NCBI GenBank assembly: GCA_022414725.1
Contig: CM039462.1
Location: 8,869,212 to 8,933,211 of the forward strand
DNA: 64,000 nt
From: Microglena sp. YARC
Lineage: Eukaryota; Chlorophyta; Chlorophyceae; Chlamydomonadales; Chlamydomonadaceae
Direction of reading: 5' to 3'
The position numbers and the translations under genes were made by a program. Shown here piece after piece: positions 58,664 to 64,000 of the stretch. Below the pieces are notes generated by a model that made no database searches, was not told the DNA's origin, and saw only the letters and a program-made list of their open reading frames with translations. Position 1 is the stretch's first letter. Each line of letters begins with the position of its first letter.

Positions 58664-59766
58664 GGGGGGGGGGGGAGGTGTGTGTATGTGATTGCGTATG
58701 TGGGTGGCCCTTACATGTCATTAATATGCCTAAAACTATTTGATTGCGTTTTGTTATCAGGATTGTGGTGTAGTAACTCATTAGTCATTTAGCCTGGACA
58801 TGTCATTAATAAGCCTAAAACCATGTGATTGCGTTAAATTATCAGGAGTGTGGTGTAGTAACTCATTAGTCATTTAGCCTGGACATGTCTTGGCCTGGAC
58901 ATGTTATTCATATGCCTAAAGCTATGTGATTGCATTATGTTTTCAGGAGTGTGGTTTAGTCACTCATTAGTCATTTAGCCTGGACGTGACTGACAGAGGC
59001 ATATTAATGACATGTCTTGGCCTGGACATGTTATTAATATGCCTAAAATTATGTGATTGCGTTATGTTATCAAGAGTGTGGTTTAGTAAATCATTAGTCA
59101 CTTAGCCTGGACATGTCATTAATATGCCTAAAACGCTGTGATTGCATTATGTTATCAGGAGCGTGGCTAAGTGGTGTTTATGTTCCCTTTGTTTGCTCTG
59201 CCTGCAGACGGTGGGCATCCTGTCATCTGATAGACCATATAATCAAACCAAGGCAAAGTGAGCAAAAAGTACCAGAAGCCTGCTTGTCAGTTATTTGGTG
59301 TCACATACAGATGAGAGAGATATCTTGGAACATTCATTCGGTTCCGTTCTGCAATTGCTCTGAGATCGAATTGCATCCGAATGCACTTACTGAATAGAAG
59401 AGTGCGGATAAGCATCGCTGAATCGAGCCCCGCGACTGCTATCAAGTCTGACTCGGGGTATCTGGAGACTGACCAGACCCAAGTAAATAACCCTGGCGCT
59501 ATCCGCTTGGGTTTAACGTCTACCGTTTTATCGAACCTGCAGAAGCAGTCCGAGGAAGATTGTCAAAGTCGTGTTTGCAGCAAAACGGTTGATGGTCAAC
59601 CGCCCAGCACTCATTCCACAAACAGATGCCCTTCTTGCCTTTTAGGAGCATAGAAGCGGCGAAGAAATCTAGTAAGTCGCAGCCATGAGAACAGAAGGAT
59701 GCAGAAAAATGCCAAGGCTAGCTGCAATCCGAATGCAAACGCGATGGAGGATCCGTCAGCAGCCAT
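44499..59766 (-). CDS. OSCA/TMEM63/CSC1-type cation channel, N-terminal half (gene span)
   Basis: Minus-strand gene rebuilt from nine exon regions in family order: 59766-59624 (TM0), 58530-58466 (TM1), microexon 55677-55642 and copies, 52894-52674 (Pro-rich), 51345-51233 (TM2), 48873-48728, 47783-47681, 46532-46195 and 44845-44499 (cytosolic domain). Family hallmarks appear in the right order: LLFSWLR..RRFYAPKR, LIIILPINLSG, FDKLSLTNLEPGS, FWAH..TAYVITYIIL, HTVLVTDIPG, KVEGYF and LDRLVDTRTQLEDYL. Most joins are in phase: INLS/GGEVS, EQSD/PNKY, K/FDLSHF, IILS/ILWRY and EIPQ/VQ. These correspond to the RSN1_TM and PHM7_cyt regions; such proteins are osmotically or mechanically gated cation channels. 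The exon between TM0 and TM1 and the C-terminal seven-TM domain were not found. Three exons carry probable one-base errors. Confidence 0.8.
44870..45325 (-). repeat. Acceptor-side copies of the 44.5-44.8 kb exon
   Basis: Four copies (about 44903, 45020, 45150 and 45265) of acceptor CCCCAG plus exon start (PEATEFNMDDPKLNVW) and about 40 bp of TTGGATTGGTTTGG-rich intron. They keep the reading frame better than the exon-proximal copy. Confidence 0.85.
45500..46190 (-). repeat. Intron repeats and an eroded exon-end copy
   Basis: 45505-45555 is a diverged copy of the end of the exon at 46195 (plus strand TCCTTAATGGGGCGC). From 45565 to 46185 a roughly 75-100-bp unit recurs (CACTACTACACCACACTCCT, GAGCACAGCAAGCAGTCACA) with G-runs. 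Confidence 0.7.
46195..46532 (-). CDS. Channel exon: variable part of cytosolic loop (338 bp)
   Basis: Acceptor GCCCCGCAG, donor CCTCAG/GTACTA. One frame gives TLSSTGKVNKDKKTRTGSG then ADSPEDIE. After a one-base slip at GAATG (probably a lost A) it continues IKSGKPETFMDDMQAQLEL, AGMEAMQMIAAVGAPFKEIP. Low-complexity Thr/Ala/Pro in the first half suits a disordered insertion in the loop. Phase with the exon at 47681 is not settled, so the first third of the frame is uncertain. Family assignment rests on position between channel exons. Confidence 0.55.
46595..46815 (-). repeat. Acceptor-side copies of the 46.2-46.5 kb exon
   Basis: Two further copies of TTTCCTGCGGGGCAACGACG (plus strand) with about 50 bp of exon and about 55 bp of intron, at 46597-46700 and 46708-46810. 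Confidence 0.9.
46838..46985. repeat. Dispersed repeat, inverted copy of 3.06-3.23 kb
   Basis: Contains GAAACCTGAAAATGTAGGTT, ACGGACGGACGGACATG, GGGTAATCCCTTCTTCAATT and CCATTCGGGTACCAGAAG. The reverse complement matches 3060-3235 in order. Confidence 0.55.
47040..47670 (-). repeat. Donor-side copies of the 47.7 kb exon
   Basis: Five tandem units of about 105-120 bp with CAACCAGGGCATGGCCTTC, GACTCACTCTGTTCCCGCGA, GCTTTGT..ATTATCCACTCTC and a C-run. Each carries the exon end and donor (GGAACAGA/GTGAGT on the minus strand) downstream of the genuine junction at 47680/47681. Confidence 0.85.
47681..47783 (-). CDS. Channel exon: cytosolic domain (KVEGYF, 103 bp)
   Basis: From acceptor CTCCCGAAG the frame reads SKRKGFLDKVEGYFGTV, then GEWTMLQSLAWEQ, to donor A/GTGAGT (phase 1). 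VExYF follows the TVLVRDIP segment in OSCA proteins, which is its position here. An acceptor-side partial copy lies at about 47865-47905. The acceptor could be shifted by a few bases. Confidence 0.55.
47795..47945 (-). repeat. Acceptor-side copy, about 115-bp tandem duplication
   Basis: GTTTGCTCTTCGGGAGAC, AAGCAGGATTGTGTTGCTCA and GGACCTGCGTACAGTG occur twice (from about 47777 and from about 47890), duplicating the exon start and upstream intron. Confidence 0.85.
47985..48165. repeat. Dispersed element with GCGTCGC hairpin, copy 1
   Basis: Begins with the perfect hairpin GCGTCGC-AA-GCGACGC. After about 110 bp it ends in GACGTGTCGGGC, GGTCAGAC, ACGGAC and GGGTAACCCTGG. The same order is found at 49360-49515, so it is a dispersed repeat with defined ends and no coding sequence. 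Confidence 0.6.
48470..48700 (-). repeat. Donor-side copy of the 48.7-48.9 kb exon
   Basis: The minus strand reads PGGPLRTVFVMPSPGVG, then GTVGWYLLS and a donor GTGAGG. This parallels PLHTVLVTDIPG..RYLRA/GTGAGT of the genuine exon. The copy is long enough that it might serve as an alternative exon end. Confidence 0.65.
48728..48873 (-). CDS. Channel exon: start of cytosolic domain (TVLVTDIPG)
   Basis: Acceptor CGTTTCAG, donor GCGAGCG/GTGAGT. Frame one reads ILWRYNQEVNIIRIMF; after a G-run at about 48805 the frame shifts by one to PLHTVLVTDIPGMLC, ending RYLRA. OSCA proteins show LLWxxYxxVxxLRxxF, then TVLVRDIP, here. The exon is 146 bp; one more G in the homopolymer would give 49 whole codons and fit the phase-0 neighbours, so a sequencing deletion is likely. 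Confidence 0.75.
48950..49290 (-). repeat. Acceptor-side copies of the 48.7-48.9 kb exon
   Basis: Copies at 48935-48990, 49105-49180 and 49240-49290 repeat GGCTAGGAACG, GATGCGGATGATG, TTGTACCTCCAAAGAATCTG (plus strand). This is exon start plus acceptor, upstream of the genuine acceptor; G-runs separate them. Confidence 0.8.
49360..49515. repeat. Dispersed element with GCGTCGC hairpin, copy 2
   Basis: The hairpin GCGTCGCAAGCGACGC is followed by ACAATTGGCGG, TGACGTGTCAGGC, GGTCAGACGGCCGGACG and GGTGACCC, in the same order as 47985-48165. Confidence 0.6.
49513..49732. repeat. 10-bp tandem repeat AGCTGATTRT (about 22 copies)
   Basis: Perfectly phased decamer AGCTGATTGT/AGCTGATTAT; almost all variation is a single A/G position. 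It starts exactly where the hairpin element at 49360 ends. Confidence 0.97.
49740..51225 (-). repeat. Tandem copies of the TM2 exon and donor
   Basis: About nine units of 110-250 bp. On the minus strand several contain a near-complete TM2 coding segment: YVTGSSKFWAH, LVTAYVITYIILS and donor GTGAG, notably about 51130-51060 and 50428-50358. Others keep only GGCCTCCAGCTACTG, TGCAAGCAGCAGG and CATGTGCACTGCCGTG. Acceptor-like CTGTACAG precedes the coding part in several units, so some could be spliced as alternative exons. Confidence 0.8.
51233..51345 (-). CDS. Channel exon: TM2
   Basis: Acceptor GTACCAG, donor CTATCG/GTGAGC. Combining this copy with upstream duplicates, the frame reads FDLSHFDKLSLTNLEPGS, then KFWAH, then TAYVITYIILS. 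It corresponds to the TM2 entry of OSCA/TMEM63, where (S/T)xxNxxxGSxxxWxH precedes the helix. It is 113 bp against 112 expected and has small indels around 51295, so the frame is locally broken. It joins in phase 2 to the Pro-rich exon (AA+G gives Lys). Confidence 0.75.
51380..51720 (-). repeat. Acceptor-side copies of the TM2 exon
   Basis: Copies at about 51455-51520 and 51630-51695 repeat TTCCAGGTTGGTGAGGCT, CAAAGTGTGACAAATCGAAC and CTGGTACGTTGGCATG (plus strand), then GTAAGGTAGGTGGG-rich intron. Confidence 0.9.
51721..52175. repeat. G-rich low-complexity intron sequence
   Basis: GGGGTAAGGTGTGTGG-type repeats and homopolymer G tracts up to about 25 bases. Confidence 0.8.
52176..52425. repeat. 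Approximately 27-bp tandem repeat (CACCCCTACCACACACACCC)
   Basis: About nine units of CACCCCTACCACACACACCC plus a TACCCC spacer, in the intron downstream of the Pro-rich exon. Confidence 0.9.
52426..52620 (-). repeat. Donor-side copies of the Pro-rich exon
   Basis: Two copies (about 52432-52475 and 52553-52590) of CTGAGTTTGAATTGAAA, GGGCTTGGTCGAACAC. They reproduce the last 40 bp of the exon; one ends in a better donor (CTCAGCA/GTGAGG) than the exon itself. Confidence 0.85.
52674..52894 (-). CDS. Channel exon: Pro-rich TM1-TM2 loop (221 bp)
   Basis: Acceptor CATCTTGAAG, donor CAGCAA/GTGCAG (phase 2). The frame reads PNKYASPPPFLPPWPPSPPP, then Pro/Ser/Arg-rich sequence, then STKPFQFKLSK. It joins in phase to the 12-residue microexon upstream and to FDLSHF downstream. 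A long Pro-rich extracellular TM1-TM2 loop is unusual for this family. An alternative frame (ECFDQALSIQTQQ) does not match neighbouring phases. Confidence 0.6.
52895..53790 (-). repeat. Acceptor-side array of the Pro-rich exon
   Basis: Six to seven units of 110-180 bp. Each has GGAGGAAGGGAGGAGGCGAG, GCGTACTTGTTGGGC, ACAAGATGGAGAGGGTGGAG (plus strand), i.e. PNKYASPPP plus acceptor and intron, followed by GTGTTAGGGGTGGGG. Confidence 0.92.
53791..54030. repeat. G-rich low complexity
   Basis: GGGGTGGG and homopolymer G runs; Gly-rich frames are artefacts. Confidence 0.85.
54031..54925. other. Intron interior with C/CA tract and short direct repeats
   Basis: 54165-54325 alternates C-runs and CA repeats. 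54560-54660 has two direct copies of GTATACAT.GCTTTTGTAGC. No exon could be supported here. Confidence 0.4.
54928..54963 (-). CDS. Microexon copy 4 (36 bp)
   Basis: Acceptor TTTGCAG, donor GAT/GTAAGT. Twelve codons reading GGEVSRLMEQSD. Confidence 0.6.
55059..55094 (-). CDS. Microexon copy 3 (36 bp)
   Basis: Acceptor TTTGCAG, donor GAT/GTACGT. Twelve codons, GGEVSRLMEESD, inside a unit of about 131 bp shared with copies 2 and 4. Confidence 0.55.
55190..55225 (-). CDS. Microexon copy 2 (36 bp)
   Basis: Acceptor TTTGCAG, donor GAT/GTGCGT. Twelve codons, GGEVSQLMEESD. An internal GTAAGT arises at the fourth codon. Confidence 0.5.
55310..55340 (-). pseudogene. Truncated microexon copy
   Basis: Retains the last 31 bases and a donor-like GTACGT, but its 5' end and acceptor are replaced from 55341 by foreign sequence (ATTGTGCACGATATATCA), so it cannot be spliced normally. 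Confidence 0.7.
55341..55630. mobile_element. Insertion-like AT-rich segment in microexon array
   Basis: AT-rich sequence with palindromic GATATATCATATGATATC next to TTAGGGAACGGCAA. Related TAGGGAAC.GCAATATGATA strings occur in PGK introns near 15855 and, inverted, near 18630. It interrupts the periodicity of the microexon array. No coding sequence; element class unknown. Confidence 0.4.
55642..55677 (-). CDS. Channel microexon copy 1 (36 bp)
   Basis: Acceptor CCATGCAG, donor GAT/GTAAGT. Encodes GGEVSRLMEQSD in phase 0, joining TM1 exon (..LPINLS) and Pro-rich exon (PNKYA..). In the family TM1 ends LPVNxSG, and here the microexon supplies that Gly. The codons would lie at the extracellular end of TM1. 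Confidence 0.7.
55690..56135 (-). repeat. Acceptor-side copies of the microexon
   Basis: Copies near 55810, 55902 and 56060 repeat GCATGCCTCCCTGCACAGCC, AACAGATCAGTCAGACAGG with only the first six exon bases, separated by G-runs and GGGTGGGGGTGAGGT repeats. Confidence 0.8.
56170..58465 (-). repeat. ACC-rich array downstream of the TM1 exon
   Basis: 2.3 kb of CCACCACCACTCCTTACCA units with variants (AGAACCACAACCGCCACTCC and AGCACCACCACC). On the minus strand the unit contains GGTAAGGAGTGG, so it carries dozens of GTAAGG donor-like sites directly after the genuine TM1 donor. Pro/His/Thr frames are artefacts. Confidence 0.93.
58466..58530 (-). CDS. Channel exon: TM1 (65 bp)
   Basis: Acceptor CTCTATGCAG, donor CTCTCG/GTGAGT. 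After two split bases the frame reads WETFVYISLWCLIIILPINL, then Ser, a hydrophobic helix ending in the family motif LPxNxSG (Gly from the next exon). It requires a preceding exon ending in phase 1 that I did not find; that exon would encode GxDAxxFLRF. Confidence 0.75.
58570..58690. repeat. GT and poly-G tracts
   Basis: Two GT-rich/poly-G blocks; homopolymers exceed 20 bases. Confidence 0.9.
58700..59175. repeat. Approximately 100-bp tandem repeat in channel intron
   Basis: Four to five units with GACATGTCATTAATATGCCT, AAAACTATGTGATTGCGTTA, TCAGGAGTGTGGT and ACTCATTAGTCATTTAGCCT. Confidence 0.9.
59624..59766 (-). CDS. Channel exon 1: N-terminus and TM0
   Basis: ATG at 59766 in a good context (GCGACCATGG). 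Reads MAADGSSIAFAFGLQLALAF, then FCILLFSWLRLTRF, LRRFYAPKRQEGH. A short N-terminus, one helix and LFSxLR..xRxYxPRR is the start of OSCA/TMEM63/CSC1 proteins. The frame stops at 59611. The donor is uncertain; CATCT/GTTTGT at 59623/59624 is one option. Confidence 0.7.
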
Positions 59767-60069
59767 GGTCGCCTATCGTATCGCGCTCAGAGGGTTTACT
59801 CTGCTAGCTCGACTGTAGACTTCTATCGCCCTCGCGTCGAGGGGGAGATGGCAGAAAGCTCCTAGAAAGTACAAGTAAGTAAGATGCAGTACGGTATAGC
59901 TGTCGAGTAGAACAGTCTGAATCGCTGAGTCGCTCGGATACGAGCTGACCCCGAAGCAAGTAGATCAGTGGACAGCCTGCGACAGTTTATGTGGAGCTGC
60001 AGCGCGAGAAGCAACTCGCCTTTCGTGTTTACGCAGCAGTTTGTCACATGGGCACCGCTATACTACGCC

Positions 60070-60076
60070 TTATATA
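60070..60076 (-). promoter_or_regulatory. Putative TATA box of channel gene
   Basis: TATATAA on the minus strand, about 305 bp upstream of the channel ATG; it implies a 5' UTR of about 270 bp. It is a candidate by position only. Confidence 0.3.
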
Positions 60077-60189
60077 ACGTCAGCAAGGCTGGAGGGCGGG
60101 CCAGGGGGGCGGGCCCCATCGGGCACCATGTCCGAAGCTACAGTCTGGGGGGCGTCAAAAACGTTCGACCCCGCTGGTTATAATCTTGA

Positions 60190-60925
60190 CTAGGGCAGTG
60201 AGTCCGAGTGAGCCCGTTCAGCCGACGGCAGGACCCCCTCCCTCGGAACGGGAAGAGTAGGTCGATGGTGGATAATTGGATATGTGTGTTGGGGGGTTAT
60301 ATATGTGTGTGTGTTGGGGGGATGGGGGTGGGGGGGGGGGACTGTTCCTGTACAACGAGAATGCGGTAAAGGAGCTAAAGAAGATGTATGATATATATTA
60401 ATATGTACAGATACTAGGTAGGGGCCAATATTAACTATTTGTTTCATAACATTTTACGGTTAGATTGCTTATGTGAAAGGTATTGATCTCTTTCAAAATA
60501 TGCAATGTAATAGAGTTTCAAACGTACGGTACACGTTTTGTTTATATAGGATTCAAAGTTGGCGTGGACAAAAATGTACCTTTCTTCATGTCTGTAAACA
60601 TCCAAAGCGGCTTCCATCACGATCCGGAGAAAATTTTTCAGGACATATAATTACATTACATTACATTACATGTTAAAGTCTACTTGACACCGCGAGGGTG
60701 TATGAGACTCTGTGCTTTAAACAAAAAGAAAAAGCACCCACATAGCAAAAAACCCCATTACATCAGGGGTGTGTCGAGGACAAACAACCAATAATGCATA
60801 ATATTAGATGCTGTTGACTCTATTTATATTTACATATTGGTGCATTTTAGTACAGGTTACAATATTAGTATATTGTAGTACAGGTTACCGAGATTCGAGA
60901 AGTTGATGGAGAGCCCGTCACCCAC
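60190..60925. other. Intergenic sequence
   Basis: No gene supported. Contains a G-run (60320-60340), four ACATT units (60650-60670) and two copies of TAGTACAGGTTAC (60850-60895). Confidence 0.4.
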
Positions 60926-60930
60926 AAAAA
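60926..60930 (-). terminator. Pol III T-stretch after tRNA
   Basis: Five consecutive T residues on the minus strand directly after the tRNA discriminator base, as expected for RNA polymerase III. Confidence 0.5.
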
Positions 60931-61013
60931 CGCTTCGAACAGGATTCGAAACTGTGAGGGATATAACCCAATTGATTTCTCATCAATCGCCTTAACCACT
61001 CGGCCACCGAAGC
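60931..61013 (-). tRNA. tRNA-Ser(AGA)-like, possibly pseudo
   Basis: An 83-nt class II cloverleaf. Acceptor stem GCTTCGG pairs with TCGAAGC, the D arm is GGCCGAGTGGTTAAGGC, the anticodon stem is ATTGA/TCAAT, and a long variable arm GGGTTATATCCC indicates Ser. The loop reads TGAGAAA, giving anticodon AGA, but position 33 is G instead of the near-universal U. The T arm reads ACAGT-TTCGAAT-CCTGT, so the conserved G53:C61 pair is lost. Either it is a pseudogene or the draft sequence has errors. Confidence 0.6.
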
Positions 61014-61119
61014 TCCTCGGTTAGAATGGGTTTCTCGCATAAGAGCAGTTTGTTGCATCATAAACTGATTCTACATTTATGTATCCTTGTTATAAAATTT
61101 TGGAGGCATCCCTTTAGAC

Positions 61120-62867
61120 GTGGTAGAACAACTGTCATGCCTCACCACTAAGCTGGTGGACCGGGGTCTGGCCGCAGAATCCACGGCCCTCAAACTTCCA
61201 GGTGTTCCATCCGCTCTCCTTCCTGGCTCCCCGAAGCTGAGCGGGTTTGGATGTATTCCTTGGCAACACCACACCACCAGTCGCCATGCAGTTTGGGGAG
61301 TACGACTCTTCCGTGGCCTTGCGAGGGGGATCCATGACCGGTCCCCGCCCTGGCTCATCGTAGCCCATGAGCTTCTCCTCACGCTCATGCCCCCTCATAT
61401 GGCCTCTCAACCCCCAGCGTTAGGATTTCTCCATGCTTGTAGGGACACAACCCGCTTCCAAACCTCAGCCTGTGGCCAAGGCCTCCCCCATGGTCCTCTC
61501 CGCCGCATGGCGCTTGGAATAGCCGCCCTCTCCATTGTTGCTGGGCCATTGCGGGATGTCTCACATCGCCCACTATAACTGGGTCCTTGGTGTCTTGCAT
61601 CACCGCTGTGGGGTAACCCCCTTTTGCCAGCCCCACACCCACCGCCCCAGGATGCTACTCATAATGCCCCTTTGAGTGGTATCCCAGGCACTTTTCTAGA
61701 TGATGTGTTCTATCCTTCGATGCAAATTCCTTCCCTAGTCTGTGTCTCGGATGCCGTCCGCATCTCAACCTCCCTCTCTGCCGCCCTTAGGGTGTGCTCC
61801 CGCCTTGCATGGACTGGTGATGTTCGGCGTAACTTCTGGCACCGCCACGTTTGGCAGCATGAAGTAACCCGCACTGGCCTCATGCACATGCCTCTTACCA
61901 TGTCCACGTTTGTAGAGGACCCCCTCCATGTGCAGGGGCTGCTGAGCTCTTTGCTTGATAGCATCCCCCAAAATTGGCGGTCACCTCCTCCTCCTCACCC
62001 CTCACCCCCTCCTCCTCCTCCCTCCAACCTGACACATGCCCAGCCTGATATCCCGGCCGCTATCAGTGGGCAGTTGCCTTCTCCTCCAGCCCCCCCCCCC
62101 CCCCCCATGTATCCCTCTTGCACCTCCTCAGCCCACGGCTAGGATGGGTCCTTCCCCGCTCGCCCGCCACCCCTCCCCAATCCACAGGGTTCCCGGTCAC
62201 TCTAACCAAACTCAAGGTTAAGCATGGCACCGCCTTGCAGAGTGTAGCAACAAAGGGCCTCCAATCTGAGGCACGGGCTACGTACGTGAGCCTTGCCTTG
62301 GGTCCACCTTACTGCCCACAGATCTCTCTGCCCGTACACGGGCGTTTGCTAGGGTGCTTCCTTCACTCTGGTCCCTTCCTTGGGAAAACAGCCAAAAGGA
62401 CATTTTGTGCCGCCTTCTGGCCGATTGCGTTCCAGGGGCCTCCTCCCGGGTACAGTTGCCCTGATGTGCCTTCTGTCTGCGACCCCCGCCTCCACTGCTT
62501 TTGGACGTGCCCCGTTGCTTTAGCGGTCCGTGAGGCTCTCCAGGTTCCCTTGGCCACCCTTTCTGCCTGCCCCATCCAGAGAGCTAGCCTCTGGGTGGGC
62601 AACCCCCGCCCCTCCTCAGCCATGGATACCGATGTGTGGGGAATTGTTTGCCTTGCGGCCCTGTCAGCTATGGATCATGGCCGCCGGCAATTGTGGAGGG
62701 TGGCCTCCTCTGTCCGTGGTGAGGCCACTTCCGGCCCTCACCAGGCCACTCTGTATGAGTTGTGGGGCCTTCCACCTCCTCAGGTGCCAGCTGTTCGCCT
62801 CCTCTCGGAGCGGGCTGGAGCACTTGCTGTGGCTGATTTCTGGGCTCGCATTTATCAGCATGTATAG
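61120..62867 (+). pseudogene. LINE-type ORF2 C-terminal remnant
   Basis: Three overlapping or adjacent plus-strand frames (61120-61578, 61624-62142 and 62118-62867) read as one interrupted protein. The first has KLSGFGCIPWQHHTTSRHAV then WGVRLFRGLARG, resembling the GGFGL..W...A region after LINE reverse transcriptase. The third has CPDVPSVCDPRLHCFWTCP then ALAVREAL, a C-x6-C-x4-HC-x3-C knuckle like the terminal zinc finger of plant/algal non-LTR elements. Frameshifts and missing reverse transcriptase and endonuclease domains make it inactive. Assignment rests on these motifs only. Confidence 0.5.
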
Positions 62868-62869
62868 CG

Positions 62870-63200
62870 GTGCTCTCACGCGTTTTATGACTTGGTGACT
62901 ACTTATGTACTCCCTTAGAACTATCGGCTCTCCTGAGCCAGCTTCCCGTGGGACTGAGTCATCTTGAGATGACTCAGTGGCAGCTTCCTGTCACCTACGT
63001 CTCCGGTCTGATCTGTACCCTGTTAGGTTCCTGTCTACCGCCTCCTTTCACCACAGGTGCCCCTTTATGGGTCTCCTGTGTCTGTAACGTTATCCTTGTC
63101 TCCGTGTATAGATTGGTGCGTCTGTTCCGCTGCTTTAATCTACTGTCCACTCTACCGGAGTGATTTCAAGCTGATAGGTAATTGGGCTCCTCATCACTAC
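62870..63200 (+). repeat. Putative copia LTR
   Basis: It precedes a Gag-like ORF and shares TTTTATGACTTGGTGACTAC (with changes) with about 3028-3063, and CTCCGTGTATAGATTGG..CTGTCCACTCT with 11294-11350. The boundaries and a primer-binding site could not be fixed. Confidence 0.4.
62953..62978. promoter_or_regulatory. Hairpin with paired TGAGTCA/TGACTCA sites
   Basis: ACTGAGTCATC, loop TTGA, GATGACTCAGT: a perfect 11-bp stem. Both arms contain the consensus half-palindrome bound by GCN4/AP-1-type bZIP factors, a plausible LTR enhancer. Confidence 0.35.
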
Positions 63201-63207
63201 CACTGCT

Positions 63208-64000
63208 TTGATAATGCAACTTCCGCGAGGGCCTCCTGCCGGCTTTGTGAAACTTACCAAACTTAATGGTGTTTCATGGGCTCGTGGGATCCGCAGTGTC
63301 ATTGTGAGCAATGGATGCGACCGAATCCTCCCAACGGGGGTGAAGGTTCCTCTGGATTGGCTAGACGACTGCGCGCCAGCGGCCTCTGCTGCCGGAGAGG
63401 AGGGTCCTTCCGCCATCAAGGAAGTAACCCCCCCCGATCAATCCTCCAACTTTACGGTTCCTTCTCTCAATGTTCGACGCCTGTCCTCTGATGTTGAGGA
63501 TGTCCTGATGAAGCTGTGTTGTGTACAGACACAGATCATCCGTTGTGCATCAGACCCGCAGCCTCATTGCGTCCCCTTCAATTATGATGAAGACTACTCT
63601 ACTACTACTGATGATGAGGAGGACTTGAAGAGTGCTACGAGTGCTGACTTCGGTGGCGTGACTCCATCTGCTGCTGCCACTCGTGTCTTTGAGACTTCCG
63701 CTGTTTCGCCGGTGTATGAGCCTGCTGATCAGCAGATGCCTAATCGAGAGCTTTCGCCTGTGTATCAGCCTCAGCCTTCGTCGGCGCCTCCCTTTGAGCC
63801 TGTTCCCCGGCTTACCCGGAGGTGGCTAAGCCCACTTTCTTGAAGGGCTTTGCTTCTTTTTCCTCTGCATCTGCCCCCATGGAGCGTGGCCTCCCTGGCT
63901 ACCACACTCGCTCTCGCGAGGCTGCTGTTTCCTCTGCACGCACCTCTGCTGCTGGTGCCTCCCTGGAACCCCCTCCGCCTCCGCCGGTGGAGCTGCCTCC
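63208..64000 (+). CDS. Copia Gag-like ORF, running off the window
   Basis: The frame begins near MIMQLPRGPPAGFVKLTK, then LNGVSWARGIRSVIVSNGCD. KLNGxxWxxGxxS resembles the KLxGxNYxxWxxxIxxxL start of copia Gag. An acidic Ser/Pro/Thr-rich region follows, with repeated SPVYEP/SPVYQPQP. The frame stops at 63843, but the +1 frame continues from about 63800 (YPEVAKPTFLKGFASFSSAS, later LEPPPPPPVELP) to the window edge, implying a one-base indel. The position after an LTR-like stretch supports a retroelement; a cellular gene is not excluded. Confidence 0.4.

Noticed and set aside
59381..59653. Plus-strand 90-codon frame
   Set aside because: Overlaps the antisense of channel exon 1 and has no family features, whereas the minus strand starts with a recognisable TM0.

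Overview
The window is nuclear DNA of a photosynthetic eukaryote, most likely a green alga. It has a plastid-targeted phosphoglycerate kinase with a Chlamydomonas-like sequence, GT-AG introns, plant-type TTTAGGG motifs, and fossils of copia, gypsy (chromodomain), LINE and hAT-like elements. A large, repeat-rich prasinophyte genome such as Cymbomonas would fit, but I cannot prove the genus. Many one-base indels at homopolymers and a run of exactly 1,000 Ns (31199-32198) point to a long-read draft assembly.

Layout. 1-3.2 kb: decayed copia-type retroelement and unassigned sequence. 4.1-10.3 kb: a 4.7-kb ACACC-type pentanucleotide array flanked by ATGG-rich minisatellites. 11.3-14.6 kb: a broken Ty3/gypsy chromodomain element and two approximately 195-bp hAT-like MITEs with 8-bp target duplications. 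One MITE sits inside the gypsy integrase. 15.15-22.67 kb (minus): complete eight-exon plastid PGK, 477 codons. 23.8-28.2 kb (plus): 5' part of an alpha/beta-hydrolase gene. 29.3 (possibly) to 59.77 kb (minus): a very long gene for an OSCA/TMEM63/CSC1-type osmo- or mechanosensitive channel. I rebuilt it from short exons in conserved order and mostly consistent phase: N-terminal TM0, TM1, a 12-residue microexon, a Pro-rich exon, TM2, and the cytosolic domain. The C-terminal seven-TM part was not found. 60.9 kb: tRNA-Ser-like gene. 61.1-62.9 kb: LINE ORF2 C-terminal remnant. 62.9-64 kb: LTR-like sequence followed by a copia-Gag-like ORF running off the window.

The unusual theme is that introns of all three protein genes are largely built from tandem copies of the gene's own exon-intron junctions. 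Copies of an acceptor junction lie upstream of an exon and copies of a donor junction lie downstream, while the exon core stays single. The extreme case is a 12.3-kb intron array (32.2-44.5 kb), a higher-order satellite of about nine 140-bp monomers per 1.27-kb unit, each carrying about 60 bp of exon end plus donor-like sequence. A 36-bp in-frame microexon is itself tandemly duplicated with intact splice sites. Nearly all long ORFs in repeats (His/Thr/Pro, Val/Cys/Gly, Ile/His/Thr) are artefacts.
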